DNA of 64,000 nucleotides from Alligator mississippiensis (GCF_030867095.1 NC_081826.1:38976001-39040000), one strand, 5' to 3'. Positions 12,698-27,900 are shown, numbered from the stretch's first letter. A program made the numbers and translations. The notes: generated by a model not told the origin, from the letters alone.

Positions 12698-12943
12698 CTA
12701 ATTAAATCCCTTCCGCAAAGCTTTATTTTTGACCATAGTGAATTTGCTAATGAACACCTGGGCAAAACTTGGATCAACTACATATTGATATGTCTTAGTG
12801 GTACTTGGAAGTGGCTCAGCAGCTGCTACTGGTGATATCTGCACAGAAGAGGTGCTTGGAGCAACATGGTAGGATGTCTTTGTGACGTACTCCACAAGTC
12901 GGTTGTATTGTTGTTCAGAGAGTCTCTCTCTCACCCCATCTGC
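12698..12943 (-). CDS. VPS13B: VPS13B terminal coding exon (window exon 18), with stop codon
   Basis: Acceptor ATTGATTTCAG. Encodes ADGVRERLSEQQYNRLVEYV through DPSFAQVFISKFTMVKNKAL, ending RKGFN and TAG at 12698-12700. The C-terminal helix of the PH-like domain lies here. Joins exon 17 at a codon boundary. Confidence 0.95.
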   Translation of the reverse strand, partial: ADGVRERLSEQQYNRLVEYVTKTSYHVAPSTSSVQISPVAAAEPLPSTTKTYQYVVDPSFAQVFISKFTMVKNKALRKGFN

Positions 12944-15900
12944 CTGAAATCAATAAGATAGATAATTATGGGAATGCACAATGTTTGCATTTGCCATTCA
13001 TACCTAGTAAAGATAGCAATGACTATGATTTATGAGGAGAGGCTGAGGGAACTGGGCTTATTTAGTCTGCAGAAGAGAAGACTGAGGGGATTTGATAGCA
13101 GCCTTTAACTACCTGAAAGGTAGTTACAAAGAGGATGAAGCTAGACTGTTCTCAGTGGTAGCAGATGACAGAACAAGGAGCAATAGTCTCAAGTTGCAGC
13201 AAGGGAAGCTTATGTTAGATATTAGGAAAAACTCTCTCACTAGGAGGGTGGTGAAGCACTGGACTAGTGCACCACCTAGAAAGGTGGTGGAATCTCCATC
13301 CTTGGAGGCTTGTAAGGCTCAGCTCGACAAAACCCTGACTGGAATGATCTAGTTGGGGCTGGTCCTGCTTTGAGCAGGGGGTTAGACTAGATGATCTCCT
13401 GAAGTGCCTTCTGTTCCTAATTTTCTATGATTCTATGACTACAGCCTTAAGTTTATCAGGCTCAACTTCCTATCCTGGAACTGTAATATTCTTGTTGATA
13501 TTCTATCTTTTATGCAGCCCAGTTGTCTTCAACAGTTCTGTGATGTGTAGGCGGTTCTTCTTTCTGGTTCCAGAAACAATTCATTACTGAACTTGTGCTG
13601 GTCATGCCCCTTTCTCCATCTTACTGCCAGAAGTTCTGGCTCCATGGCAAAAGTTACTTGTGTTTCATTTTAAGCACCAACTGACCTGGAAGGGTGGAAG
13701 GAAAAGCACATGGGTAGGATTCAAAGTCCATCCCCATCACTATCCTGACTGGATGATCAGATGGCAGTTCTCTTTAGCAATTTTTTTTTAACACGGGGCA
13801 CTCCCTTGCGACGTGGTTCAGAGAAGGACTGGACCTAGGTCTCCAACGTTCTGTGCGAGTGCTCTCACCTTGGGGCCATCTGTCTTGCTCACTGGGATCA
13901 GAAATTCCACCGTGGCCTGGGAAACTGATGGGAATGAGATATTTCAACAGAGAGACATTTCACTGACCGTTTTTGAGCGTGTCTGTGTCTGAGGAAAAAA
14001 TCAGGGCTTCCACACAGTTCTTCAGTTCTGTGGCTGCTACCTTCTTTGCAAGAACTACTATGTCCTGACTGGACAGAAATCCTGACTTTGGTCTATCTAT
14101 AAAAACCTATCCTTAAGAACAGCTTCTATAATGGGTGGCTCAATTAATGTGATGAGATTTTCAGCCAGGCCACTACATCTAGTTCAGCAGCCAGGCCTCA
14201 TGTCTGGTTATGTCCCTGGACTGCAAATGGCCACTCCACACAAACCGTTTGCTCATCTGAATTCTCTCCTGTTCAGAGAGAAACTCGATTAACACAGTGG
14301 TAGCAAACGCATCAAAATTGCATCAATCCTTTGTGTCTACACAGTCCTCAAGGATAGCCTAGAAGCTCAATAACATGAAAGCACTCTTCATCACAGGAAT
14401 ATCAAAGGAAAGACAGCAAGCACAGAAGGGGTACACCTTGGAACCATGGATCATATGGCAAAACCAGAGGTGACAGCAAGATTTTGAAGAACTCATTATG
14501 ATGATAAAAGACACTGTTCTCTGCTCTTTGACCTCAGGAGACAGAATGTAAGTTCTCAGAGGAACAGCCTATTGATCATGAATAAGTGGGTAAAAACAAG
14601 TTGTTAGTTATGGGTATTCCTTCAAACCAAGGGTCCTACCCCATCTGGTCTTCATCCAGTCATCCATCTTGAGTAATGCTGCAGGCAAGAGCTGGTACTG
14701 AATGAGCTGTCACTTGTCCTAGACAGAAGAATAGCTGGAGTTCCTCTAGACAAAAGACTCTTGGGGCTATGCTCCAAGTTGTTCAGAAGTGCTCAGAGGG
14801 CCAGAGCTATCTAGGAGTTCTCAGATGGCTCAACACACGGGTGGATAAAATCAGATTCTGGATTGAGACGTTATACCGCTGACAGCAGAATCCCTACTCC
14901 GAAGGTATTTCTTTGCCTCAGTGGAGCTAATTGATGCAAATTGCCTCATCTTCATAGGTCCATATCACCATCAGGTGCTGAGACATATTTATGGCACAGC
15001 CCACTGCTGGTACTGAATACACGCTATTACTCTTTGGCACAACATTAGTTCTCAAAGTCTTTACACACTCAAGTTTCAGCTCTACTGGTGACAGTCAGAA
15101 AAAAAAGCTTGTATTTCAGCTGAGGAAGTCTTCAGGGCACCACAGTTTTCCATCAACACTTTTTTTCTGTCTACAGTTGCAAGCCAGTTAGCCTCATGTA
15201 CCTAGTTCAATGTCACCACATCCAAGTGGCTCTTCTAGTAGCTGGAAAAAAGGGCATGGCCAGCAAGTGCCTGAAGAGGAGGCCTGGCTAGCAAGACAAC
15301 AGTCAATGTAGAGTAACATGAAGAACTGCGGATAAGGGAACAGTATCACAGAACTGTGGGAGTCTCATCTCCAGAAAGGAAACCACTGACTAAAAAAAAA
15401 AAACTTGGAACCTGACTAAGCAAGTCAGACACTTTTAGAAAGCCTTGGTGTCTTTCTATGAGTATCTGCTTTAGTGTAAAAAATTCTACTCTGCTTATCT
15501 GTCTGTCTTGCATTCAACTGCTCCTAAAAACCCGCTTCTTCTCAGACCTATACATTCCAAGCTCCACTGTCCAAACAGTGCAGAGACACGTAAGCCACAT
15601 CTACACCAGAAAGTTTTGTCAGAACTTTTGTTGGTGTATGACTTCTGTACAGTGGTTGCAGGCACATCGCTGGTTGCTATTGCTACCTATCCCCACTGCA
15701 AGAGGTTGTGTCAATGGAAGGTATACGAGGTATTGTGGCTGGAAGCTCAGGCATCCAGCTGCCAATATTTCAAGTCACTGGGGCATGTTCACACTGGCAT
15801 TTTGCTGGTGGCTGCATTTCAGCTGAGATGTGGTTTGACTTTAGCTTTACCATTCTCTGCTTTTCCAGTTTATCCAATATCCTCCTTTCTTCCTAGATGT

Positions 15901-18900
15901 TCAGACTACTTCTGTCAAGAGTTTTTGGAGCAAGGAGTTTTTATATCTGTCTGTGAACTGGTTAGTGCATTTCTGGTATTAGATTAAGTAACAAAAGAGA
16001 GAGATATGTTTGATTCGGACAGCACTCTCACATGATTCCTTTTCAGAAGTCTAACATAAGGAGTGGTGTGATTTGATGCAACGAATATTGTGTCCCCAAA
16101 ATATTTACTAATGGAAAAATCTTGTCCTTTTTATAAGTCATTAACTCAGAATCTCTGTTCTTCAGATTGCTTTATTTATATAAAGGAACAAGGGACTTTA
16201 AACAGTTTTGAACGCTCACTCTTGGTGCATGCCATATCAACAATATAACGGTTAGGCTGAATGAATTTACTGCAAATTAAACAAACACTTTCAGGAAAAA
16301 ACAGAAAGAATCAAGTACAGCATGATCTAAGCAACCAAACAAGACCATTGTATCGTAAATACAATTGCCAGGTGAGGATGAACAATAACTAATAATGTGT
16401 GCTATCACTGCTGAACTGTTAGGGTAAGCATCAAATAAAGGTGTCTGGATTCACAAATAGATAATAAATGAACTAGTGTCATTGTCAACTTGCAGGCAAT
16501 GGAGAAATCATACCATCCTGAGCTATAATTAGTTCACCAAGAGGGCTGTGGACATTAGAACTTCTTCCTAAGACAGCTAATGTTTGCTAAGATACCAAGC
16601 TTATTCCCCTACTTCTCCAGAAAAACCCTCTGTTAATTGTTGAAATTTCAGCTAGAAAAGAGCTCCACAAGGCAGAAGGAACAGATGGGTTTAATGTTTT
16701 ATCCAGATGATAGCACCTCTAACAATGGAGGGCATTAAGAAAACCAGGTGCTAGTGTCAGTCTCTAATCTTTGATTTTTCTGACCCATGGATGAGTGTGC
16801 CATCAACAGATACTCTTAACAAACCAACTAATACAATTTTATCTTTAAAATGGTGATACGATTAAATATCTTTACCTCTGAATCACAAGGTACTCTTTGT
16901 TGTTTGAGCTGCACTTTCAGCAAATTTTCTTGTTGACTGTCTTCTACACACTCAATTTCTGTCACAGGAAATGCCTGTTGTTGTGTGTCTTCACTGACAC
17001 TGACCACAAATAACACCTCCGATGTAAGCAGCAAGCATCCTTCATGCTCCTGGCCTGATCCACTCACAATGACTACATCCAATGCCATGTGGACCTCTGG
17101 CCTTCCTAGAGACTGAAGCATTTTCCTGTTTAAAAAATAAGTCTGTGTTAGTAACTGGCTCAGGGATGGGGCAGTGTTAGTGAACAGATTCTTATAGATA
17201 CTTTTGTTATAATGAATATAATTATTGTTATTATTTGGTTTGGATAGGGATGATCCTGCCTTAGGCAGGGGGTTGGACTAGATCATCTCTAAAGATCCCT
17301 TCCAGCCTCATTTCTCTATGATTATCACTATTTAGGTTTGTATCCTGCCCTATCCAGAAAGGTTTGGAACAGCTTATAATCATTGGTGATGCGTAGGGAG
17401 TACACGTGCACCTCCTGAGATCGACAGTGCACCCCCTGGCAACCCAGCTGCAAAGTGGCAGTGGAAGTGCACTTCTGGTTTTGAGCTGGCTCAAATGATT
17501 GGTCACAATCATTTTTGTCTAGGTCAAGTGATTTTTCATCCCCCTAGAGAAACAACCCTGAGAAACTCATTACAAATCTAGTGCAGAAAATAAACCTATC
17601 TTCACTAACAGCTATTTCTGGAGATGGGCAGTATTTTTCTTGGGCTCAGCACAATGATAAATAAGTAAAAATTGACTGGATGCCGTTAAATAAAGATCAG
17701 CTCTAGAGTTCCAAAGCTGGAAGCAGATCAGCAGTCCATCATTTGCAGATTGGGTTTCTATGCACTACCTTTGTGTTTAACATTCCTAAATAAACTGCTA
17801 TAACTCAGACGTTCCTAGGAGAGCAGCCTGTTAACTTGGCTACATGCCAGAACCTATTAATAAACAATGTGGATGTAAAAATGAGCAAGTGTCTAAATAA
17901 TTTTACCAGACATATTTGACGTGGCTATTTGGAGCCTGCTCAACGTGTTGATCACTTGGATGATAGCGTTGTTTGGGAAGCTGAGAAAGTCCAGCTCCAT
18001 GCAAAATACCTGCGGTAAGAGAATTTAAGATTTTTACTAGTTGTTTTCTGGAAAACAGTTACATGTTGCAGTGATGTCATCTGTTTAGAACAGTCCATAA
18101 AGCAGTGCAGATCCAAATGATGTCACATCTTTGGAAGCTGCAGTAAAGATAATTCATTAAATATTACAATGCAATAGCTGTGCACTTAACCCTAGTGCTC
18201 TTGCTTTAGCAAGAAACAAAAAACAAAAACAAAAATGTTCTGAAAGTCAGTTGTGCACTTGCTAACAGGAGAAACATAATGCTCTTGAGATCTATCATTT
18301 GAGAACAGGATCAGACATATCATTTCAATCTACACATAAAAAAAAAAATCAAGATTGTTGTTAATTTTCTTGCTTAATATTAAAATACTTCCCTGTGTGT
18401 GTCATGATTGGTACAAATGAGAAGAGAACTTTGCTTAGATACTGTATTTAAATATTCAGTTCCTTAATCCAGCTGTTAAACACAGATGCATGTACATTTA
18501 TGAGATCTCCCAGGGCTTTTGGTTTATTGTGAATTCTTCCCAGTGCCAGCACAGAATGGAGACTACAAGAAGCAGTTAAATAGGTCTTCAAGTAGAATAT
18601 CAGAGGCTGAAGATGATGCAGCATGTGTTCTTTCTGATGACTTGTAAACTTTTTAAAATGAGGTATGGTCAGCACAGAGAATTAGTGGTTTGTAAAAACT
18701 TCACAGATATAATAAATGTCTTTATAAGACCGACAGAAAGTGGGCTAAGCATTGAGGTGTGGAGCCCTTCCTCAAAGTAAACAACCCAGAAAAATTATTC
18801 AGTCAAAATCTATTCTTCAAACAACCAAGAGCCAGTATGGCAGAAGGTGTTAGTAACTTAGATTCCTTTTTTAGCAAATGGCTAATAATTTAAACAAAAT

Positions 18901-21900
18901 ATCAGTATTTTTTAAAAGCCCTTTAATTTTTGACACACATGCTGATGGTAACACTTAAAAGCAGCATCCCTGTTGTAACAGTTGGCTTCCCTAAGTCTGC
19001 AGCATTCTGCGAGTGAGAATGTCATTTACAGATGGAGAAAAAAAAGAACATGTGTTTATTTCTGTGTGGTCCCCCACCCCTTGGTCCCTCCCAAGAGGCA
19101 CAGTCCCACTTCCAATCCAGTTGTGTTAGAGAAACTCTCAGCCACTTGTGTGTTTCTCTCTCACGCACTGTCATCTATTATTGATACAGTTTTTATGTCT
19201 TTTCCTGGCTAACTCTTTTTGTCACATGTTCACGGAAAACTTGATGTGTTGTATACCATATCTTTAGTGAAAAGTGTCCCTCTGCTGTTATGGGTTTCTT
19301 GATAATGACTCCTTTGGATTTAAACCTAGAAACAGCAATTCTCCAGTTAACAGAAAGAACATTGTTCCTGGAACAGCAGGACAGATTCGGATCTCACAGA
19401 TGTGGATTTTATACCCGTGGAACACAGTTTTCAGAGGAATCACTCCTGATTCACACAAGTGCAAGTGAAATAAAATCAGGCCCACAATATTTTAAAGCCA
19501 TTAAGAAAGGGATTAAGCTGTGCAATAGCCCTTTTTTACAAAGAGGATACAAAAAAAATACTAGCTTGTTTGCTTGTCACTTAACTTCTCGTCTCACAGA
19601 TTAGTTTAAGGGGGGGTGTTTGATATGTAAAGGCAGCATGGAAACAATTGTTTTAAAACTTTAATTCTAGAGAAATTCCTCCTGTTCCAGTCAATATGGC
19701 AAGAAAAAGAGATTATCCTGCAAGATTAAAGGCACAGATCCAAGAGATGAAAGGCTTATTTTTTTTAAAACAGCTGAAGTTTAATCAATGACACATTTAT
19801 TGTTCTTATGGCAATGGGGTTCTTTTTATTTTATTTTTTCCCCTTTTTGGTTAACTCTGACACCAGGAGCTGAAAATGTATGACCCTAGAAGCAAATGAT
19901 ATTAGCAAATGTAGTTAACTTTGTAATCATTTTGCATGCATTTTATTGTCCTGAAGCACATTTACGTAAATGGGAAAGGAATTACCCTAGCTACTACTAG
20001 TGTTTTTTCTATTTGGAGAATGCCCACTGCCTGATAACTAAAAGGTTACCGATACATCTAAAACTAGAAATCAATTCCCTAGCAGGAAGCACTTCAGTTT
20101 AGAAGAGATATATGTCCACCACATGTTGCAATTTCTTTCTCCCAAATGTTTTATTTAAAGATAACAAAACTCTCTTCTTGCTGCAACATATCAAGCGCCT
20201 TCAAAATAATGCTCTAATTAGATATATTATTGCTTCCTTACATTTGCTGTCAAAAACTTTTTTGCAGCACATATGTTTCTGTAACTAATTCTCCTGGTTT
20301 CCAAGAATTACTTCATAGTTACTGCATTCTATGTTCTTGGTACTATACAGGACTGAATCCAATACAAGAAAGCAGCATGATGGGATGATTTTGGAGGGAG
20401 AAAGACAATATTTATAACAATTTATCTGTAGCATTTTAAAATCTTTCTGCAAGCAAGACAGTTACTGATTCGTATAAACAGATTGAGCAGACTGCATTTA
20501 AAGAATATTTCTAAGATCTGTTTGTGAAAGTTAATACCAAGGTCTTAGAATCACAGAAACTCACCATAACCAGTCTGGGAGACAAGTTCAGCTGCTCCTC
20601 CAATTGGTTTTGTAAATACTCCCATAATTCCTTTTCCTACACCAGAGATAACACCTTTGGCTTTGTGCCCTGCTGAAGCTTGGGCCTCAGATATTTTCTG
20701 AAAATTCTGCATTGGCTGATCTACAATACCAGCAATTGCACCTGAAAAAACAAGTCACCAACAATTAATGAAGATTAAAATCCCAGAACAAGAGGAAATC
20801 TTAACATTGGAGCAGAGTTTTGTTTGGATTAAACATTGCACTCCACCCTCCTTTATACAGCTATTTAGCATACATTTACCAATTGTCTAAACAATACTTT
20901 CATTTCAGTTTAGGTTAAGCCTCTACTTCCTTTTTGTGTATCTATACTTTAAACATTTCAAATCACTTAACTGCATACTATGTTTTCATTTTTCAACTAC
21001 TTTTTACTAAATGCCTCAGCTGATTTGGTATAAGTTAGTTCATTCTGTCTTGGCATACTGGAGATGCTGGGACTGAAATACGTATCTGCTAGTTTTAAAA
21101 GACTTTAGTTATTATGAAAATGAGATTTTCTTGTAAGCCTGAGACCGACTTCACGAGACTAAAAACTGCCTGAATTCAATAGATCATTTTTATATCCTCT
21201 TCCACTGCCAGAAATGTTCATAAGCTAATGCAACTTTTGATATATTGTTAAGATTAGTAGAATTAGACTTCGGGACTTTTTGTTACTTTTTTGTGAAAAC
21301 GATCATATTTTACTTTAATGCGCATGGGTCAAACTTTTACAAGCGACACAGTGACCTCTCCAGCTTTTAGTATCAACAAAGAACTCCAACTTAAATCTTC
21401 CTAAATGTAAACAGGTATGTGAGGTGATACATTTCTTTGATCTTGAGTTTACTCAAGCCACTTACCACAGACATGTCTTTAGTTATTGTAATTTGACAGA
21501 TAAGCTATTGGGAAATTGCTAAAACTACAATGATTGGGCAAAGTGACATCAATTAGACAACGAGCTGCCTGATCTAAAGGGCTTTACTTATTAATGCACA
21601 GAAAGCTTGCAGGCTCCTCAAACAGCTCTCAGTTTGTGATGCCTGCTGCAAAGATCAAGGGCTAGGACATTCCCTGGAAAGAGTCATCTTAGTAGCCCCA
21701 TGCATCTGTTAGTACAGGGACAAAGTGAAGTTACCCCTTTATACCTAGTACTGTAAGTGTGAAGGTGGGGACACGTACTCCCCTGATAATTCCACTGATT
21801 TCAGTGGAGTAACACCGGGGTCAGTTGGCTCTATATGTTTATCAGACTGATGTACTTTACTTACCCACTAACTGGTTTGAAAATTACCTTAAGAAACAGT

Positions 21901-24900
21901 CACTGGATTAAAGGAGGAACTGCTGATTTTGAGTAATCAAAATTAATGCTGCACTACTGCAAAGGGTGCTTTCTCCAAATGTAAAATGAGAGGGGGAAAA
22001 CAACATTCACATTTTTTCCTCTGCTTCTTCCCCTACAATACTACCTGTCACTAATTCATGTAATATGAAAGCTTCCTCCTACAGACAATAGTGGATGCGC
22101 TATTTGTGTGAGACCTGTGTGCTATTCTGAACACTTGCTCAGACTTTCATTTCAGTCACATTCTTGCACTTTGTTTTCAGGAGTCAGTGACATACAGCCC
22201 ACGGGTTGGATCTGACTTGCGGAGCTGGGGACTGCTGGGCAGTATTCTGGTGATGGCAGGATTCAGTAGCAAGGGTTTTTGCCCATGTCACACCACACCC
22301 AGTGGGGAGAAATTTTGCCTGTGTGGCAACCAAGCAGCAGAGAGAAGCAGTGGTAGCAGCAGGCAGGTCCTAGTGCCAGCCTACCTCTGAGCTGAGCTGG
22401 GTCATTCCAGACTCCTGCCACTAAAAGACTGCTGACCATTGTACTATGAGGCCAGGTACAAAACTTTCTTAATTATATGCTATGGAACCAGAATGGTTTA
22501 CATTTCAATTCCATTTCACTATTAGTTAAAAGCTGATCATGCTGCTTAAGTAAATATTAAACCAACACCCATTACACAATTGGGGTTGTTCATTCAGCCT
22601 ATCCTTTTGTAGGACTAATGCATTTGAAGTAAAAAAAAACAATACTTTGTGCTTTATTAGGTTACAGTATTATGTTTCCCTGCAACCTCTTTCACCCTAT
22701 CTGTGGAGGTCATCCACAATGATGGTGCTCTCAGAACAGAAGTTATTGCCTTAATAAATGTAATCCACCTAAGTCCTAGCACTAGTAAATTATTTACTGC
22801 AATACACTTGAGCAAAGTTATAAGGTAATAATAAATAAGAGCCTACTCCAAAGGACCTGTGATGTGCTCCAGGCACTACTCTGCTGGACTCGGGCCCAGA
22901 GGACAAGGCAGCAGAATGGAAACTGCTATGACTGTGCTGTAATTATTTACATAGCGCCTAAAATAATATATAATTTAATTAGCCAATTCTTTACTACTTC
23001 CACACTTTCTTCCACTCTGCCACTTACATATGCCTTGAACTTGTCTGTCCCCTCTTTTAATTGCACCTCAAAACTCAGTTCACTCAGGATGCCTATAAGA
23101 AATCACTAATACTAGGCAAGGTAGATGAACTGCCTGCTTCATCTCTAGCCTCTCTTTTTTTAGTCACTTGTCCTGAACTGTGAGCTCCTGAGGATAGTGT
23201 CTAATGCAGTGAATTTTCAGCTGGAGTGCCATGGCAACCTGGGGTGCTGTGAGATCCTCCGAAAGGTGCAGCACAATATTAGCACTGGTAAGTGGGTACC
23301 TACACATGATTTACAAGATAAACCTAGAGATTTCAAAGAGGAGTTCAAGAGTCAAAAACATTCTGATTTGGTATGGTCTTTCTGAAATTTTTTTTAAACA
23401 GAATTACTATTAATTTTTCCATAGTCAGAAAATGAAAAAGAGCTTAGAGCTGGCATTTTCCAAGGGGTGCCCTGATTTGGGAACCACTAACCTAATATTT
23501 ACAAAACGTCTTGCACTTGGTGGGAAGTATCACAATCCATAGAACAAACAGCACCAAAACACAGGTTTAACTGACCTTCTAGTACTTGTGGTTGGGTGAT
23601 GCTCTGCTTTCCCTTGAACTATGCAGGGGAGACTTCCCTTTGCAGGACAGCAGACCCCATGTAGCTCCCATCCATATGAGGGTTCAAGATGGAAAGAAGC
23701 TTCCATGGCAGAGCAAGCTCAGGATCGGAAACTACCTTCCAACTAGAAGCCAGTGGTAGCAAAATGGATAATGATACAGGTATGAGACCCAGCTACGGAT
23801 TGTTATACCCTTCAGTAACCACAGCTGTGCAAGGGAAACCAGCTTTTGGGGCTCCTGACTCCATGCGACTATCCCTTCTCATACAAGATTGCTCCCAAAA
23901 TGAAGCCAGTCCAGGAGAACAGATATGTTCCATTTTTACCTTCAGGCAGCTGGGGGAAAGGGAAGCAAGAGGCCCAGCTAGTGTTTCCCACCCCATGACA
24001 GTTCCTGGACAGCAGTGATGTGATCAGAAGACAGCCTTCTGCAGTCTAAGCTCAGGACATTCTTTCTCCTCTACTTACTAAAATGTTTGCTCCAACCCCC
24101 TCCTGCTCTTTTTTTTTTTTTTTTTACAGGCCCTGTAGACATGAACTCCTTTGTCCTTCCTGCTCCTCATGTATCTTTCCTTTTCTGTATCTTCCCTGTT
24201 GCCCTTTGCCACCCTCTCCCTCAATGCCCAGTGGAAGGTGTGCTCTGTACTTGAAGTGAAGAGCAAAGGCAAGTGAGTGTAGAATGTAAACATCGTGTCT
24301 TCTGTAGTTAATTCGTGATAAACTTATTTGGACTAATACATTACTAGGAAAAATCCTCCACTATGAGAAATATGCTTGTTTTACTGCTAAACAAGAATCT
24401 GGCAATAGTGATACCATCACACATTAAAAAAACCCCAAAACACAACTCTGTTATATGACTATGTCACCACAAGTCTTCTAGTTTCTGAAAATGCGGTCAG
24501 AATGTGGCCACTTACGGCAAACAGTGTAGGTTAATCTTAAACTGCTGAAATGAACAAGACCACTTGTGTGTAAACACGGGATTAGGATTAGGATTTGGGG
24601 TCCTCTTGGTGCTAGCACAGTAACAACAACAACAATGGAAATCCCACTTGATAATATTTACACTGTCTAACAACACAGTTACTGTAATGCCAATGCTACG
24701 TTCTACCCGCCCTACAAAAATCCATTTGACCAATCAAGATTTTGTGCTAGTAGCATATATAGTCTGACTGGAGTCTGCAGCCCTTTAGTCTTTCTGAAAA
24801 CAATGTTTTTTCTAAGATTTGACAGCTGTTCAATTACTCAAAAATGCTCCATTTCATTAAAAAAGCTGATTCAACATGCTATTTTCACTTGAGCCAGCAT

Positions 24901-27900
24901 TTGAAAATTGATCCCATAGTACCAGTATTTCTCTCCTCCTCTTTACATTATTATTTAAATTTGGATCATATGGTAAATACCATGCAATATACAAAAGATG
25001 ATCTGCTTCCTACCCCCCTGCCAGCCCCAGGAGCTCCTAATTTAAATGCTATAATTTATGGTTTTATTATATTTTTTATTTAAATACACAGCAGAAGCAA
25101 AGCAGCTTTCGCAGGCTTTAAACTCTTTTGACATATTAAAAAAAAAACCTTACCAAAAACCCCTGCAGTCTCCCCAAAACGAGAAAAGAAGAAAACAGCC
25201 AGCCAAAGATAACGATCAAATCAAACAACACCCTGACAGTACTTGAGTCGTTTAAAACTAGACAGGACAAAGCACTCAAGAATGCACCACAGGGAACAAC
25301 TTGCACTGAAAAAGAGACAGAGTACATGATTTTGGCCCTGATTCAGCAAAGCTCTTAAGCACATGCTTAAGAGCTTTGCTGAATTGGGGCCATCAGGAGC
25401 CAGATTTTCAAGTTAGACATACAACATCTTTCCTACACAGCAACTGCAACACACATGTGAATCCATGCATGCAAGATGGTTAGAAATGGTTGTCTGCATG
25501 CGCCCCAGTGCCTTGACGGGACTTTCACATACATGATGTTGCTTTGACTGTTTGAACCTGTTTGTCTGTCTTATGCTTCTCATTTCTACAACTATATGGC
25601 CAAAGAAATGATGGCTAAATGGGTCTTGTAATCTTTGCTCTTCGATTCATTCTGCATTTTTCCTGCTTGGGAGGAGAAAGAATGCAGTGCCATCACTCCA
25701 CTTCACAAGAAAGGTATTTTTTCATGTATCTTAAAACATGCGGGTAAACAAAGCAGTGCTATAGAACTTAGCTCCACATACAGATGCTCTGGTAGGTCTT
25801 AATACCTGTAAGTGGAGAAAACTTTATGCCTATAGACACATGAATACTGTGTTTGCACACAGAATGAGAGAACCCATGTTTTCTGATCCTACTAAGGCTA
25901 AATAACAAATTGTATTGTGCCTGATACAAATTGCAATAAAGTATGTCTGCTGCTTATGAATTATGATGACAGGGCTCCATACTTGATGACCCCAGTTACA
26001 CAATAACTTTTGGTATTTATTTTAGGTGGTTAATTATTTCTATTGCTAAGAATAGCAGGTTACTTTAGCAAAGAAGAATTTGCAAACAGAACCAGAGGCA
26101 GAGAGAACAAATTCCTCAATCCTGGGTCTGCTGAAATTTTAAAACAACACAACACGGCAACTGCAATCTATGCAAACACGTAAACTATTTATCTTCTTTG
26201 ATGCTTTCAGGGACAGCAGCAGTTAAAAACAAGAAGCGATTTGGCACATGAACACGTTTTGTTTTAGACTAACAGTAAGATCCAACATTATGTTTAGGAA
26301 TTAATATGCCTTGAGCACTCTCTTTCCTGTTATTTTGCACAAACCCATGAACATCCACATAATCACTGCTGTCTTTCAAGGAGATACTGGACTTCTTTGA
26401 GTGCAGGGTATGTATCAAGTTGGTATAACGTACTTGTAAGTGTGTGTTACAGGTCCCCCTCCCAGCTCACCAAGAATGAATTATTACAGCTCCTAGCTGC
26501 AGCTCTTTAACTCAAGCTACAGAAGCTCATCCTTTTAGTCCAAAGTACCTTGGTTCAGTCCCTGTGGGTGCATCTACACATTCAATTAATGTGAAGCAAT
26601 AAACTCCAGAGCAGTTTGAGCTAGAGTAAACTGCTCCTGGGCGCAACATCTACACATGCACCTAGGAGAGCGGTAATTTGAGCCGTGGTGGAGCAGGCCC
26701 TGTGTGGCTGGGATCACCGGTCACAATTTACATCCCTCGTCAGTGACTACACATGTGTTTCAGCACAGTTAATTACTTTGCCATAAGACAGTACTGTCCC
26801 CAACAGTACTATGTTACAGTGGAGTTAATCAGTTTAGTGCACCCTAATATCAGAGCATGTGTAGACAGTGACACTTTACTGTGGAGCTAATTAGTCTACT
26901 TGGCAGTAAAGTGCATATGTAGATGCACCCAGTGTGTTAATCTTATAAGCGCCCGAGCTAAGACCACCAAGCCATTTCACCAGCACTCACACTTTGGACT
27001 GACATAATGCTTCTAAAAGTGAAATCTTTCTTTTGGCTACTCAACCTGGCTGCTCCCAGACCAATAAAATAGATAGAAACTTCCTTTAAACTGCTTCTGA
27101 TTTGCAATATCAGTAACAGTTTACTATAGGGCATCTAATATATGAAAATGTTCCTTTATACACATTTTTTCCCAGTATACTAGCTTGTCAGTTTACGGGC
27201 ATTATCAAATGACAGTGCTACACAACATCTAACATTATTGCTTAAAATAATTTCCAGTAACTTAACCTGAACTTGTAACATTTTACCACTTCCTCTTCAG
27301 GGCTTTCAGGGTTGCGGTTGCAAATTTAGAAGTTGTGTATAGTACTGAAGATTTGGAAACAGGACAAATCCTTTCAAGCTCATCTCTTCTAACCTTTTGC
27401 TCTGTAATGTTTTTGGTCACTTTGATCTCTAAGGGATTCATATGCTTTAATATGTACTGAGGCATCTTGCCAAACAATACAATTTGGCATTCCTTTTCTA
27501 GTGTGACAAATAGAAGCATCTTAGAAAATGCCATTCCTAAGCACTTTAAACTAGAAAGTTTCCTTTAAGAGTTCTTCCGAAGTGGTTTAGTTTTGAAACT
27601 TGTAATATTTTGAAAAATAAATACTGATGTTCACCTCTAAGCAAACCATTTGGCTGCTTGACTAATACAATTACACTGAGTCAGGCTGATCTGGTTCTTT
27701 TTACTAAAGTAGAATTCCTCATCAAAGTTTACTTGACATTTGCACTATGCTCAAGTGGTTTTCAAACAAAAACAAGCATCTCTGAGATCTATGGTGCAGC
27801 AGAAACAATCAGCTTCAGGAGGTCTTCCTATAACTCATTGGCAAGTAAACATCAGAATGATGATGTTTTTGTGCTGACTTGGTTACAAATCAGTAAGGCC

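Noticed and set aside
15458..15987. Overlapping ORFs of 122 and 159 codons in the last VPS13B intron
   Set aside because: No homology recognised, no splice support, and the frames overlap each other; probable chance ORFs.
24585..24600. GGATTAGGATTAGGATTTGGGG, telomere-like repeat
   Set aside because: Only two and a half imperfect units; far too short to be an interstitial telomere tract.
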